Shown piece by piece: positions 1-5,914 of a DNA stretch of 10,535 bases. This stretch comes from Candidatus Kapaibacterium sp. (GTDB lineage: Bacteria; Bacteroidota; Ignavibacteria; Kapaibacteriales; UBA961), in contig JALRFC010000039.1 of NCBI GenBank assembly GCA_023253875.1, positions 1-10,535 on the forward strand, in the 5' to 3' direction. Both the position numbers and the translations under genes were made by a program. Under the pieces are notes generated by a model. That model worked only from the letters and a program-made list of their open reading frames with translations. It was not told where the DNA came from and made no database searches. Every line of letters begins with the position of its first letter. Within the stretch, counting starts at the first letter, position 1.

Positions 1-649
1 CTGAACAATCAATTCCTGATTTAGAAGTGCCACCATATACATATGTGGTTCCCACCCAGTTCATGATTTCATCCATAATGGCTTTTCTAGCGATTCCACC
101 ATCAGTGGTTTCATTAGAGGAAGGATCATTCGGGTCATTATCGATATAAGAAAGCCATAATGAACGGAATGCATCCATGTCAACAACCACATCATCTTCT
201 TCTTCAAGTTCTGTTAAATCCTCGCCTTGAGAAAGCATGTCGCCGGAGACGGCATCTGATGCGGTTAATTCACCTTGATCAATGTGATTTGTATTGGACT
301 GTTGTTCTGAGAGAGCCTCGGCAATAGAGCCAGTATTCGTGGCGATGTCCGTTGTCGGGGTTAGGTCGGATTCCGATTGTAAACCGGCCAGTCTTGACAA
401 ATCATCATTATTGTTGAGATAGTCGAAAGCAAGTCTCTTGCCTGCAACTTTATCACATTTTGTTTTTGAAACATGTACGATTTGATAACGCTTCTTTGAT
501 TTCTTTTTCTTAGAAGCTACTCGTTTCGTTACCTTTCGCTTGTCCGATTTTTTTCGGGCAGCATATGAGCTATTGGTTGGCAAAGCTAAAGCAATCACGA
601 AGAGAACCAAGCTGAGCCAGAAAGGTACGAGGGGTATGGACTTACGCAT
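1..649 (-). CDS. Secreted NlpC/P60-family peptidase, 3'-truncated by window edge
   Basis: This is probably a cell-wall hydrolase of the NlpC/P60 cysteine-peptidase family, which cut peptide bonds in murein stem peptides outside the cytoplasm. Only the first 216 residues are visible. Residues 1-30 form a signal peptide (RK, then a hydrophobic core, then SYA before the likely cleavage). Residues 32-52 are very basic (KKKKSKK). A linker of about 120 residues rich in Ser, Thr, Asp and Glu follows, with an acidic patch EEEDD. The last residues read WVGTTYVYGGTSKSGIDCS, the classic block around the catalytic Cys, here Cys215 (bases 5-7). The His and third catalytic residue lie beyond the window. 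The ATG at 647-649 is chosen because AGAGGTGA sits just upstream. It lies 115 bp downstream of the solute-binding protein gene on the same strand. Confident of family; the substrate is unknown. Confidence 0.85.
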   Translation of the reverse strand, partial: MRKSIPLVPFWLSLVLFVIALALPTNSSYAARKKSDKRKVTKRVASKKKKSKKRYQIVHVSKTKCDKVAGKRLAFDYLNNNDDLSRLAGLQSESDLTPTTDIATNTGSIAEALSEQQSNTNHIDQGELTASDAVSGDMLSQGEDLTELEEEDDVVVDMDAFRSLWLSYIDNDPNDPSSNETTDGGIARKAIMDEIMNWVGTTYVYGGTSKSGIDCS

Positions 650-651
650 AA

Positions 652-659
652 TCACCTCT
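652..659 (-). promoter_or_regulatory. Shine-Dalgarno of the NlpC/P60 gene
   Basis: The minus strand reads AGAGGTGA, with GAGG five bases before the ATG at 649. It is one of only two clear Shine-Dalgarno sites in the window and fixes the start of the secreted peptidase. Confidence 0.75.
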
Positions 660-722
660 GTAATTGATAAAAATACCTTGTCTGGTAGTATGGTGCCGAT
701 CCTGTGAGAAGGAGTCGACGTT

Positions 723-759
723 CTTCCGGGCGGCGCGTCTGTTGAGCCGATAGCGGAAG
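723..759. repeat. Imperfect hairpin between solute-binding and NlpC/P60 genes
   Basis: The arms CTTCCG (723-728) and CGGAAG (754-759) are complementary. Inside them CGGC (731-734) pairs with GCCG (746-749), leaving an 11-base loop and small internal loops. The stretch is clearly GC-richer than its surroundings. No T-run follows on either strand, so it is not a standard rho-independent terminator. It could act as an RNA 3'-end stabiliser or processing site between two co-oriented genes. That role is only inferred. Confidence 0.4.
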
Positions 760-764
760 CTTAA

Positions 765-2456
765 TTAGCGTTCTCTGAAACGTACTCTTTCGAGCGATAT
801 TGTTCCAAAGACTCCCGGGCGGAGACCGATAACGGAAGTTTGTGCTAATCGATAGTTAACTGTGTAATATAAAAACACCCAAGGAGCTTGCTCAATGATG
901 ATGCGCTCCATTTCATTATATGCTTTGAATCGTAGCTCAGATGTAACTCCGGGCCACAGAGCCAATTCATATAAGGAATCAACACTTCGATGTGAAAATC
1001 TTGTGTCATTCAGGCCTTTGGGCGAGGCCATTTTTGAGTAAAAAAGTGCGAGTACATTCTCCGGATCGGGATAGTCCGCGATCCAATTCCCACGCCAGAA
1101 TCCAAGTTTTCCTGAATGCATCATTGATGAATGCTCAGGAAAATTGACCTGTCTCAAAGCGACTTTGATGCCGAACTTGAGCCATTGTTGTTGCAATGCC
1201 TCAACCACTTGCACTGTTGTCGCATTATTTCCGGATTGAAGTAGTATCTCAGGCAAACCTTGTCCGCCCGGATAACCTGCTTCCATCAATAATGCTTTTG
1301 CTTTGACCGGATCATATGTATACCCTTTGACTTCATTAGAGAATCCCGGCATAGTCGGGGATAATGGTCCATGCTCGGCAGGAACGCCTTTCCCTTTTAG
1401 GACATATTTACAAAGTGCTTTTCGGTCAATTGCATAATTCAGAGCTTGTCTGATAGCTTTTGATTTCCAAAGGGGCAAGCGTGAAGTTTCAGCATTTGCT
1501 GATCCGTCAAGCATAATTCCGCAGTAAACGATGTCTTGTGCCTCTTCTCGAAGAAGTGTGTGGTCTGCATACGATGCAGTGAGTTTGTCATTCTTCAAGA
1601 CTTTTGGAAGAAAGATTGGATCTATGGAGAGAATCATATCGAGATTCCCATTGTCATATTCCAAAAATTCTGTCTTTGTGTCCTTGATGAATTGAACAAT
1701 GACAGTATTCAGATAGGGTAATCTCTGACCTGAAGCATCAAACTCATGATACAAAGGATTGCGCTTGAGTTGAATGAATCTATCTTGTTCCCATATGTGA
1801 AATGCAAATGGGCCTGTTCCTATCGGGTGAATTCCAAATGATTCGCCATACATTTGAATCGCTTCTTTGGGAACGATTCTGCAATATGGCATTGTCAATA
1901 AGGAAAGCAATGGTGCAAAAGGCTTATTCAAAACCAGTGACACCGTGCTGTCATTAATAACTCTTATCCCTTCAATATGCCGATTGCCCTCTCCAAGTTT
2001 GGTGGACTCATGAAATTCTTCAGCACCAGAAAATCGGTCACGAAAAATCCAAAAACCCGTGGTCTTTGTTCGGGCATCGCAAATCCTTTCAAAACTGAAT
2101 TTCACATCTTCTGCCTTGAATTTCCTCGTGAATGAGGGAGCTTTAAAGCATGAGTCTTTGTGAAATGAAATATCCGTACGAAGTGAAAATGTCCAAATCA
2201 AACCTGTTTCATCAACAGTCCAAGACTTTGAAAGTCCCGGAATAATCGCTCCATTGGAATCCAATTTCACCAAAGTCTCAAAGATATGACCTCCAATATG
2301 AATGGGTCCGGATATTCCGGCCATTGCGGGGTCAAGAGTTGTTAAACCCTGTGGTTCATTATAGGTGAATGTCGCATCTTTTTTTGTATCTGTATCTCCG
2401 CAAGATGTGAGAGACACAGTGCCTAAAATGATGCAAATGAATATTCCTATTTTCAA
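765..2456 (-). CDS. Family-5 extracellular solute-binding lipoprotein (peptide/oligopeptide type)
   Basis: This is a periplasmic or membrane-anchored binding protein of the SBP_bac_5 (DppA/OppA) family, which captures peptides or similar solutes for an ABC importer. With a TTG start at 2456 the product is 563 aa. It begins MKIGIFICIILGTVSLTSC, a textbook lipoprotein signal with Cys19 in the lipobox. The mature part opens with the family pattern (LTTLDPA, ETLVKLD, GLSKSW). It then shows FKAEDVKFSFER, HPIGTGPF, RQALNYAIDRKAL, YDPVKAKALLMEAGYP and WIADYPDPEN, all typical of the family. The reading frame is open for another 50 codons upstream (TTG at 2606, ATGs at 2576 and 2573), but that extension would bury the lipobox at residue 69, so I prefer 2456. 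No clear Shine-Dalgarno is present. No permease or ATPase genes are in the window, so the ligand is unknown. The start is less sure than the family. Confidence 0.88.
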   Translation of the reverse strand: MKIGIFICIILGTVSLTSCGDTDTKKDATFTYNEPQGLTTLDPAMAGISGPIHIGGHIFETLVKLDSNGAIIPGLSKSWTVDETGLIWTFSLRTDISFHKDSCFKAPSFTRKFKAEDVKFSFERICDARTKTTGFWIFRDRFSGAEEFHESTKLGEGNRHIEGIRVINDSTVSLVLNKPFAPLLSLLTMPYCRIVPKEAIQMYGESFGIHPIGTGPFAFHIWEQDRFIQLKRNPLYHEFDASGQRLPYLNTVIVQFIKDTKTEFLEYDNGNLDMILSIDPIFLPKVLKNDKLTASYADHTLLREEAQDIVYCGIMLDGSANAETSRLPLWKSKAIRQALNYAIDRKALCKYVLKGKGVPAEHGPLSPTMPGFSNEVKGYTYDPVKAKALLMEAGYPGGQGLPEILLQSGNNATTVQVVEALQQQWLKFGIKVALRQVNFPEHSSMMHSGKLGFWRGNWIADYPDPENVLALFYSKMASPKGLNDTRFSHRSVDSLYELALWPGVTSELRFKAYNEMERIIIEQAPWVFLYYTVNYRLAQTSVIGLRPGVFGTISLERVRFRER

Positions 2457-2464
2457 AGAACGTT

Positions 2465-2484
2465 CTGCTTCAACGAAGAAGCAG
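2465..2484. repeat. Perfect 7-bp hairpin just upstream of the solute-binding protein start
   Basis: CTGCTTC (2465-2471) and GAAGCAG (2478-2484) are perfect inverted repeats around a 6-base loop. The hairpin ends 8 bases from the preferred TTG start at 2456, in the transcribed leader if that start is right. No T-run follows. It could influence translation initiation, but this is inference. Confidence 0.4.
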
Positions 2485-2744
2485 TCTTTCAGTTTACAAA
2501 GAATAAATGTAAACCAAGAGTTTGCAACTAAAGGAATTTCTCTCACATAGCCAAGTAAATCAAGAACTTGCATCATTTTCAGGTATAATTTGGGTAGAGT
2601 AATCAAAATAGTTGAAATATCTTGTAATTAATTGAATGTCAATGAATTAAAAGGATTGCATGAAAAAATAACATGGCGATTTTTGCACATAAACTTTTTT
2701 TGAGAGTGTGGAAAAAAACTGACACATCGGGTAATGTAAAGACA

Positions 2745-2752
2745 TATTTTTG
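2745..2752 (+). promoter_or_regulatory. Candidate -7 box (TATTTTTG) of the membrane-protein gene
   Basis: TATTTTTG matches the Bacteroidota -7 consensus TAnnTTTG. It ends 4 bases before the ATG at 2757, so a transcript starting from it would be leaderless or nearly so, or would use the ATG at 2763. A CTGACA lies at 2719-2724, but no TTTG -33 box is found at the expected distance. In AT-rich DNA this may be chance. Confidence 0.25.
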
Positions 2753-2756
2753 CTTC

Positions 2757-3302
2757 ATGAAGATGTCAACATTGCAAAAATCGCTATTCGCTTGTTTATT
2801 GTTCTTCGTCACTCTTTGGTTTGGCGGTGGATTGATTCGAACTTCTATTGGATTCGATCTCTTTATTCCGGGCACTTTGGATATCAAACCATTCTTGAAT
2901 GAGGAACAAATTAACTATTCTCTTCGATTGATGGGAATTACGGCATATTATACAATAGCCGGTTATGTTTTGAGTTTTCTCTGTGCATTGATTCTCTTGC
3001 TTACTATGAAAGGGAATATCAAGCGAAGAGGATGGCTTTTCATGGCTGCTTTATTGTTTTTTGCTTTCACACCCTATGAATTGTATCAGGCATGGCTCGA
3101 TCTTCAATTGATTTTCCGAGTAAATGCGATTGATTTTGTAAATTTGCTCAAGGATGATGGTTTACTCATATTGTTTAAACAGCGCTTCCATCCATGGATG
3201 ACGGCAATTGGTTTCCTCTCCCTACTCTCCTATATCACCGCACTTCTCTTTTTGGCGTGGCAGCCGCTGAATACACAAGAGAATGTGGAACATGTACAAT
3301 GA
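2757..3302 (+). CDS. Hypothetical membrane protein, four predicted helices
   Basis: I do not recognise this 181-aa protein. It has hydrophobic segments at about residues 10-27, 59-83, 93-106 and 149-168. Basic residues (KRR, about 89-91) lie between the second and third, suggesting that loop is cytoplasmic. An extracytoplasmic stretch at about 28-58 contains GFDLFIPGTLDIKPFLNEEQ. A second loop at 107-148 has YELYQAW and a short amphipathic run. The C-terminus is polar. The start is uncertain: an in-frame ATG at 2673 would add 28 residues, and ATG 2763 would remove two. I chose 2757 because the first helix then sits near the N-terminus. It is followed after 17 bp by the small protein at 3320, with a terminator after that, so the two probably form an operon. 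No catalytic motif is visible. Confidence 0.7.
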   Translation: MKMSTLQKSLFACLLFFVTLWFGGGLIRTSIGFDLFIPGTLDIKPFLNEEQINYSLRLMGITAYYTIAGYVLSFLCALILLLTMKGNIKRRGWLFMAALLFFAFTPYELYQAWLDLQLIFRVNAIDFVNLLKDDGLLILFKQRFHPWMTAIGFLSLLSYITALLFLAWQPLNTQENVEHVQ

Positions 3303-3319
3303 ATTATCATTGAAAAACC

Positions 3320-3616
3320 GTGAAATTACAAAGCATACTCGATGACATGCTCACATTGGCGCATGATCTGAATTACTCTGTTCGCAGAGAGAAGGGAAAT
3401 TTTCGTGGCGGGGATTGTCGCGTGAATGATGATCGCTATATCGTACTCAATTCATTGATCCCATTGGAATCTCGAATTGTATTGCTTGCAAGAATACTGG
3501 CAAAGCATGATTTGAATGACTTATCAGTAAAACCTGCGGTAAAAGCTGTGATCGAAAAAGAAAAAGGGAAGGATGAGAGAGGCCGAACAATTGAAATGGA
3601 ATTCCCTGCTGAATAA
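3320..3616 (+). CDS. Small conserved-looking soluble protein of unknown function
   Basis: This encodes 98 aa from a GTG start 17 bp after the upstream membrane-protein stop. An alternative ATG is ten codons in. The sequence looks like a compact folded domain. It has an amphipathic helix (residues 3-18), then SVRREKGNFRGGDCRVNDD (20-38) with a Gly-rich turn and a lone Cys33, a beta-like YIVLN, and a helix PLESRIVLLARILAKHDL. KPAV at 71-74 precedes a charged helical tail. From memory, similar short proteins with a KGxFxGGxCR block occur in Bacteroidota/Chlorobi-type genomes, but I cannot name a family. The vLN…plE.ri.lLar pattern resembles part of a metallopeptidase fold, yet no HExxH is present, so I assign no enzyme activity. 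It shares a probable operon with the membrane protein and ends at a strong terminator. Confidence 0.75.
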   Translation: MKLQSILDDMLTLAHDLNYSVRREKGNFRGGDCRVNDDRYIVLNSLIPLESRIVLLARILAKHDLNDLSVKPAVKAVIEKEKGKDERGRTIEMEFPAE

Positions 3617-3620
3617 TACA

Positions 3621-3654
3621 AAGCCCCCAATGAGTCTTATACTCTTGGGGGCTT
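3621..3654. terminator. Bidirectional rho-independent terminator
   Basis: AAGCCCCCAA (3621-3630) and TTGGGGGCTT (3645-3654) form a perfect 10-bp stem. GAG/CTC can extend it toward the loop. A T-rich run (CTTTATTTTTC) follows on the plus strand, and TTTGTATTATT follows on the minus strand. It sits between convergent genes (3320-3616 and dnaN), so it can stop transcription from both sides. Confidence 0.9.
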
Positions 3655-3676
3655 ACCTTTATTTTTCAGAATCAGA

Positions 3677-4786
3677 TTAGCTCAAGCGGACGGGCATGAC
3701 AAGAATCAAAATATCACTATTCTCACTTGTAGGCTCAATCAAGACTGCTCGATTTGGGGAAGAAAATGATAAACGAACCATACCTGACTCATCACCTGAT
3801 AATTGCTGAAGTGCTTCTTCTAAATATCTGTGATTGAATCCAATTTCAAATGCATCTGAACCAGAGAACTCACATGCTGTAGATTCATCAGCATTGCTGC
3901 CGGTTTCATCATCCTCTCCATGCACATGCACTCTATTTGGAGTGAGTGTGATCTTAATTTGACGACTAGTACTACTTGTGAATAATGCCACGCGTTTGAT
4001 CACGCCTGCTAAATCCTTTTGATTGACGATGGCAATTTTGTCATTGTCAACCGGAATCACATTCTCATAGGGCGGGAAACGTTCATCAATGATGCGAGTT
4101 ATGACAGTTGTATCAGACATTGCAAAACGTGCATGGGTGCGAGTAACGGACATATCGACATTTGAATCCACTTTACGCAATACATCCATGGCTCTAGAAG
4201 GAATGATAACATCAAGATCATCGGGAAAATGTTCTCCACGAACAATCACACGAGCAAGTCGATAACTGTCAGTGGAAACTCCGACAACATGATTGCCTCG
4301 GAATTGGAATAGAACTCCCGTCATGGCAGGACGATATTCATCATCGGAAACAGCAAACATTGTTCTATTTGCTATCTTCATCGCATCAGCAGCGGAAAGT
4401 AAGGCATGCTCACCTTCTGGAAAAACAGGCTGTTGAGGATAATCCGCACTATCCATTCCCTTCATGGTGAAGGAACCGCCACTCGTTTTGAATGTGATGT
4501 CGAGATTGGCATTGATATCAATCAATAATGCTCCTTCTTGACCAAGAGAGCGTAATAAGTCATGTAATTTTCTTGCCGGAATCAGGACAGTGCCTTGCTC
4601 TTCAACCATGCATGGCACATGCGTTGAAATGGTCATCTCCTGATCTGAAGCAATCAAATCCAATCCGGACTTGGAAGCGGTGCAATGCACATGTTCCAAA
4701 ACAGGGAGCGTTGAACGAGGTGGGATAGCAGGCAGTACGCGCTGCATGGCTTTTTGAAAATCACCGAGTGAGATTGAAAATTTCAT
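3677..4786 (-). CDS. dnaN: DNA polymerase III beta sliding clamp
   Basis: This is the ring-shaped processivity clamp that encircles DNA and tethers polymerase III and many repair factors. The 369-aa length equals the usual size, with three similar domains at about 1-122, 130-250 and 252-369. Family landmarks are LPVLEHV near 27-33, RPAMTGVLF (152-160) and STDSYRLA (171-178), which forms part of the partner-binding pocket. RFPPYENVIP (236-245) and the C-terminal VMPVRLS, matching the VMPMRL end of E. coli beta, complete the set. Acidic insert EDDETGSNADES (291-302) lies in a domain III loop. The ATG at 4786 gives the standard N-terminus MKFSISLGDFQKAM; no clear Shine-Dalgarno precedes it. It lies 35 bp downstream of the HPr-like gene on the same strand, so the two are likely co-transcribed. 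dnaA and recF are not in the window. Confidence 0.97.
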   Translation of the reverse strand: MKFSISLGDFQKAMQRVLPAIPPRSTLPVLEHVHCTASKSGLDLIASDQEMTISTHVPCMVEEQGTVLIPARKLHDLLRSLGQEGALLIDINANLDITFKTSGGSFTMKGMDSADYPQQPVFPEGEHALLSAADAMKIANRTMFAVSDDEYRPAMTGVLFQFRGNHVVGVSTDSYRLARVIVRGEHFPDDLDVIIPSRAMDVLRKVDSNVDMSVTRTHARFAMSDTTVITRIIDERFPPYENVIPVDNDKIAIVNQKDLAGVIKRVALFTSSTSRQIKITLTPNRVHVHGEDDETGSNADESTACEFSGSDAFEIGFNHRYLEEALQQLSGDESGMVRLSFSSPNRAVLIEPTSENSDILILVMPVRLS

Positions 4787-4821
4787 GAGAATGCTGGTGA
4801 TGAATAATGAAAGTGAAAATC

Positions 4822-5088
4822 TTAAAGTTCGCCAAAACCTGAACTAAAAAACAATGTGATGTCATCCATTGCCGCTTGCTCATCCGGACCATCAACGGTG
4901 ACTTCCAATTTACAGCCAAGTTCAGCCGCTAAAGTCATCACGCCAATGATGCTTTTTGCATTTATGGAAAATCCATCTCTGTTCAGAAAGATTTCGGATT
5001 TGTATTTTGCCGCAAGCTTGACAAGTGAAGCGGCAGGTCTAGTATGAAGACCGGCTCTGTTTTTGACGGTAACGGTTGATACAAGCAT
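4822..5088 (-). CDS. ptsH: HPr-family phosphocarrier protein
   Basis: HPr carries phosphate from PEP-dependent enzyme I to sugar or regulatory EII proteins in the cytoplasm. At 88 aa it is the normal length. The active site reads NRAGLHTRPAA with the phospho-accepting His15 and the supporting Arg17. The regulatory site NAKSIIGVM places Ser46 where HPr kinase/phosphorylase acts, so both classical sites are intact. The C-terminal VTVDGPDEQAAMDDI is also typical. In many Bacteroidota-like genomes HPr works in a regulatory rather than sugar-importing chain; that reading here is inference. No enzyme I, EII or hprK gene is in the window. It lies directly upstream of dnaN (35-bp gap) and divergent from gmhA. 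No Shine-Dalgarno is evident before the ATG at 5088. Confidence 0.93.
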   Translation of the reverse strand: MLVSTVTVKNRAGLHTRPAASLVKLAAKYKSEIFLNRDGFSINAKSIIGVMTLAAELGCKLEVTVDGPDEQAAMDDITLFFSSGFGEL

Positions 5089-5199
5089 AATGATTCAATT
5101 CGAGTTATTGTCTGATAATGCCCAAGGTATATTGGGTGAGAAGGCAAATACCATGAACGGAGAGAAAATATACTAAATCTGATGACCTGAATTCATGGA

Positions 5200-5224
5200 A
5201 AATTGTCAACAATTTGTCCACAAT
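5200..5224. repeat. Tandem DnaA-box-like 11-mers with overlapping palindrome
   Basis: TTGTCAACAAT (5203-5213) is followed without a gap by TTGTCCACAAT (5214-5224), matching at 10 of 11 positions with an 11-bp period. The second contains TTGTCCACA, one base from the DnaA-box consensus TTATCCACA. The first copy lies inside a palindrome, AAATTGT-CA-ACAATTT (5200-5215). Such an arrangement suits a repressor or DnaA binding site upstream of HPr-dnaN or gmhA. Binding is inferred only. Confidence 0.45.
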
Positions 5225-5271
5225 GATAGCGAATGCATGGTGGATGTCCAAGTTAGCAATCGGGTAAATCG

Positions 5272-5279
5272 TATTTTTG
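5272..5279 (+). promoter_or_regulatory. Candidate -7 box (TATTTTTG) of gmhA
   Basis: TATTTTTG fits TAnnTTTG and ends 41 bases before the gmhA ATG at 5321, giving a plausible short leader. No good TTTG -33 element lies at the usual spacing. If it is used, translation from 5195 or 5285 is impossible, which supports the 5321 start. Confidence 0.3.
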
Positions 5280-5320
5280 AAGTAATGGTTCCGTATTTCA
5301 CTGTCCAAAGGCCAATCGTT

Positions 5321-5914
5321 ATGTCATATTCCTCTTTGATACGTACAACTGTTGAAGCATCAATTTCTACCAAACAAGCCCTGATTTCTACACAGTCAGA
5401 GGCAATTGAACGAATTGGGATTGTATTGGCTGAAAAATTGAAATCAGGTGGAAAAGTCATGTTCTGTGGAAATGGCGGGAGTGCCGCTGATAGCCAACAT
5501 CTCGCGGCTGAATTGGTTGTGAGATTGAGAAGTTCTGTAAACAGAGCTGCCATTCCTGCAATTGCTTTAACAGTAGATCCCTCCATTATGACTGCCGGTG
5601 GAAATGATATTGGTTTTGAGAATGTATTCGCTCGCTGCATTGAAGCATATGGTCGCACGGGTGATGTACTCATCGGCATTTCTACATCTGGTAATTCGGA
5701 AAATGTGAAACGTGCCATGGTACAGGCGAAGAAACAAGGTGTTTTCGTCATTGGTCTTTTGGGTGGCAATGGCGGCTTCCTCCTTAATGAGAGTGATGAT
5801 GCAGTCGTGGTTCCGAGTTCTGTGACAGCCAGAATACAAGAATCACATATTATGATTGGTCACATTTGGTGCGAAATGATTGAGGAAATTCTGTTTCCTG
5901 AACTCTTCGGTTGA
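5321..5914 (+). CDS. gmhA: D-sedoheptulose-7-phosphate isomerase
   Basis: The enzyme converts sedoheptulose 7-phosphate to D-glycero-D-manno-heptose 7-phosphate, the first step toward ADP-heptose for the LPS inner core. The 197-aa product is one SIS domain of the usual GmhA length. It shows FCGNGGSAADSQHLAAE (48-64) with the zinc ligands His60 and Glu64, GNDIGFENVFARCIEA (94-109), DVLIGISTSGNSENV (115-129) for the phosphate site, and ARIQESHIMIGH (170-181) with ligands Gln173 and His181. Where many relatives have DTS, this protein has DPS (86-88). The frame is open back to 5195, but ATG 5321 gives the family N-terminus and has AAAGG nine bases upstream. The last 72 bp overlap the comEC 3' end on the other strand. 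GmhA fits better than DiaA because of the complete metal site and length, though other SIS isomerases cannot be excluded. Confidence 0.9.
   Translation: MSYSSLIRTTVEASISTKQALISTQSEAIERIGIVLAEKLKSGGKVMFCGNGGSAADSQHLAAELVVRLRSSVNRAAIPAIALTVDPSIMTAGGNDIGFENVFARCIEAYGRTGDVLIGISTSGNSENVKRAMVQAKKQGVFVIGLLGGNGGFLLNESDDAVVVPSSVTARIQESHIMIGHIWCEMIEEILFPELFG

Larger units (their letters stand above)
2457..2756. other. Divergent intergenic region between solute-binding protein and membrane-protein genes
   Basis: The 300 bp between the two preferred starts are AT-rich and hold no recognisable gene. They contain the hairpin at 2465-2484, a TATAAT on the plus strand at 2584-2589 with no -35 partner at normal spacing, and small AT-rich inverted repeats (for example ATTGA/TCAAT at 2631-2643). 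A TATTTTTG octamer lies at 2745-2752. Both flanking genes have in-frame extensions into this gap (to 2606 on the minus strand, to 2673 on the plus strand), so part of it would be coding if those longer starts are used. Confidence 0.5.
5089..5320. other. Divergent regulatory region between HPr/dnaN and gmhA
   Basis: These 232 bp separate the divergent HPr gene and gmhA. I see no gene here, only in-frame but unconserved-looking extension of gmhA from 5195. The region holds a tandem 11-bp repeat (5203-5224), a 16-bp inverted repeat overlapping it (5200-5215), a TATTTTTG box (5272-5279) and AAAGG before gmhA. A near-match TATATTTT faces HPr on the minus strand at 5165-5172. Confidence 0.55.

Noticed and set aside
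2584..2589. TATAAT on the plus strand as a sigma70 -10 box
   Set aside because: No -35 hexamer lies 16-18 bp upstream; the nearest (TTGCAT) is only 10 bp away. It is also 170 bp from the preferred start.
2639..2887. 82-aa minus-strand frame in the divergent gap
   Set aside because: It runs through the membrane-protein gene and has no family features.
5204..5209. TTGACA on the minus strand as a -35 box for HPr
   Set aside because: No TATAAT-like hexamer is found at 16-18 bp spacing; the position holds GTCATC.
5105..5308. 67-aa minus-strand frame ending 16 bp before the HPr gene
   Set aside because: It starts at TTG without an RBS, shows no recognisable pattern and overlaps the repeat-rich divergent region.
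5195..5320. N-terminal 42-residue extension of GmhA
   Set aside because: It exceeds the usual GmhA length, contains the repeat/operator-like region and lacks an RBS; ATG 5321 gives the family-length protein.
5206..5769. 187-aa open frame on the minus strand
   Set aside because: It is antisense to gmhA, whose motifs are unambiguous, and the translation shows no family pattern.
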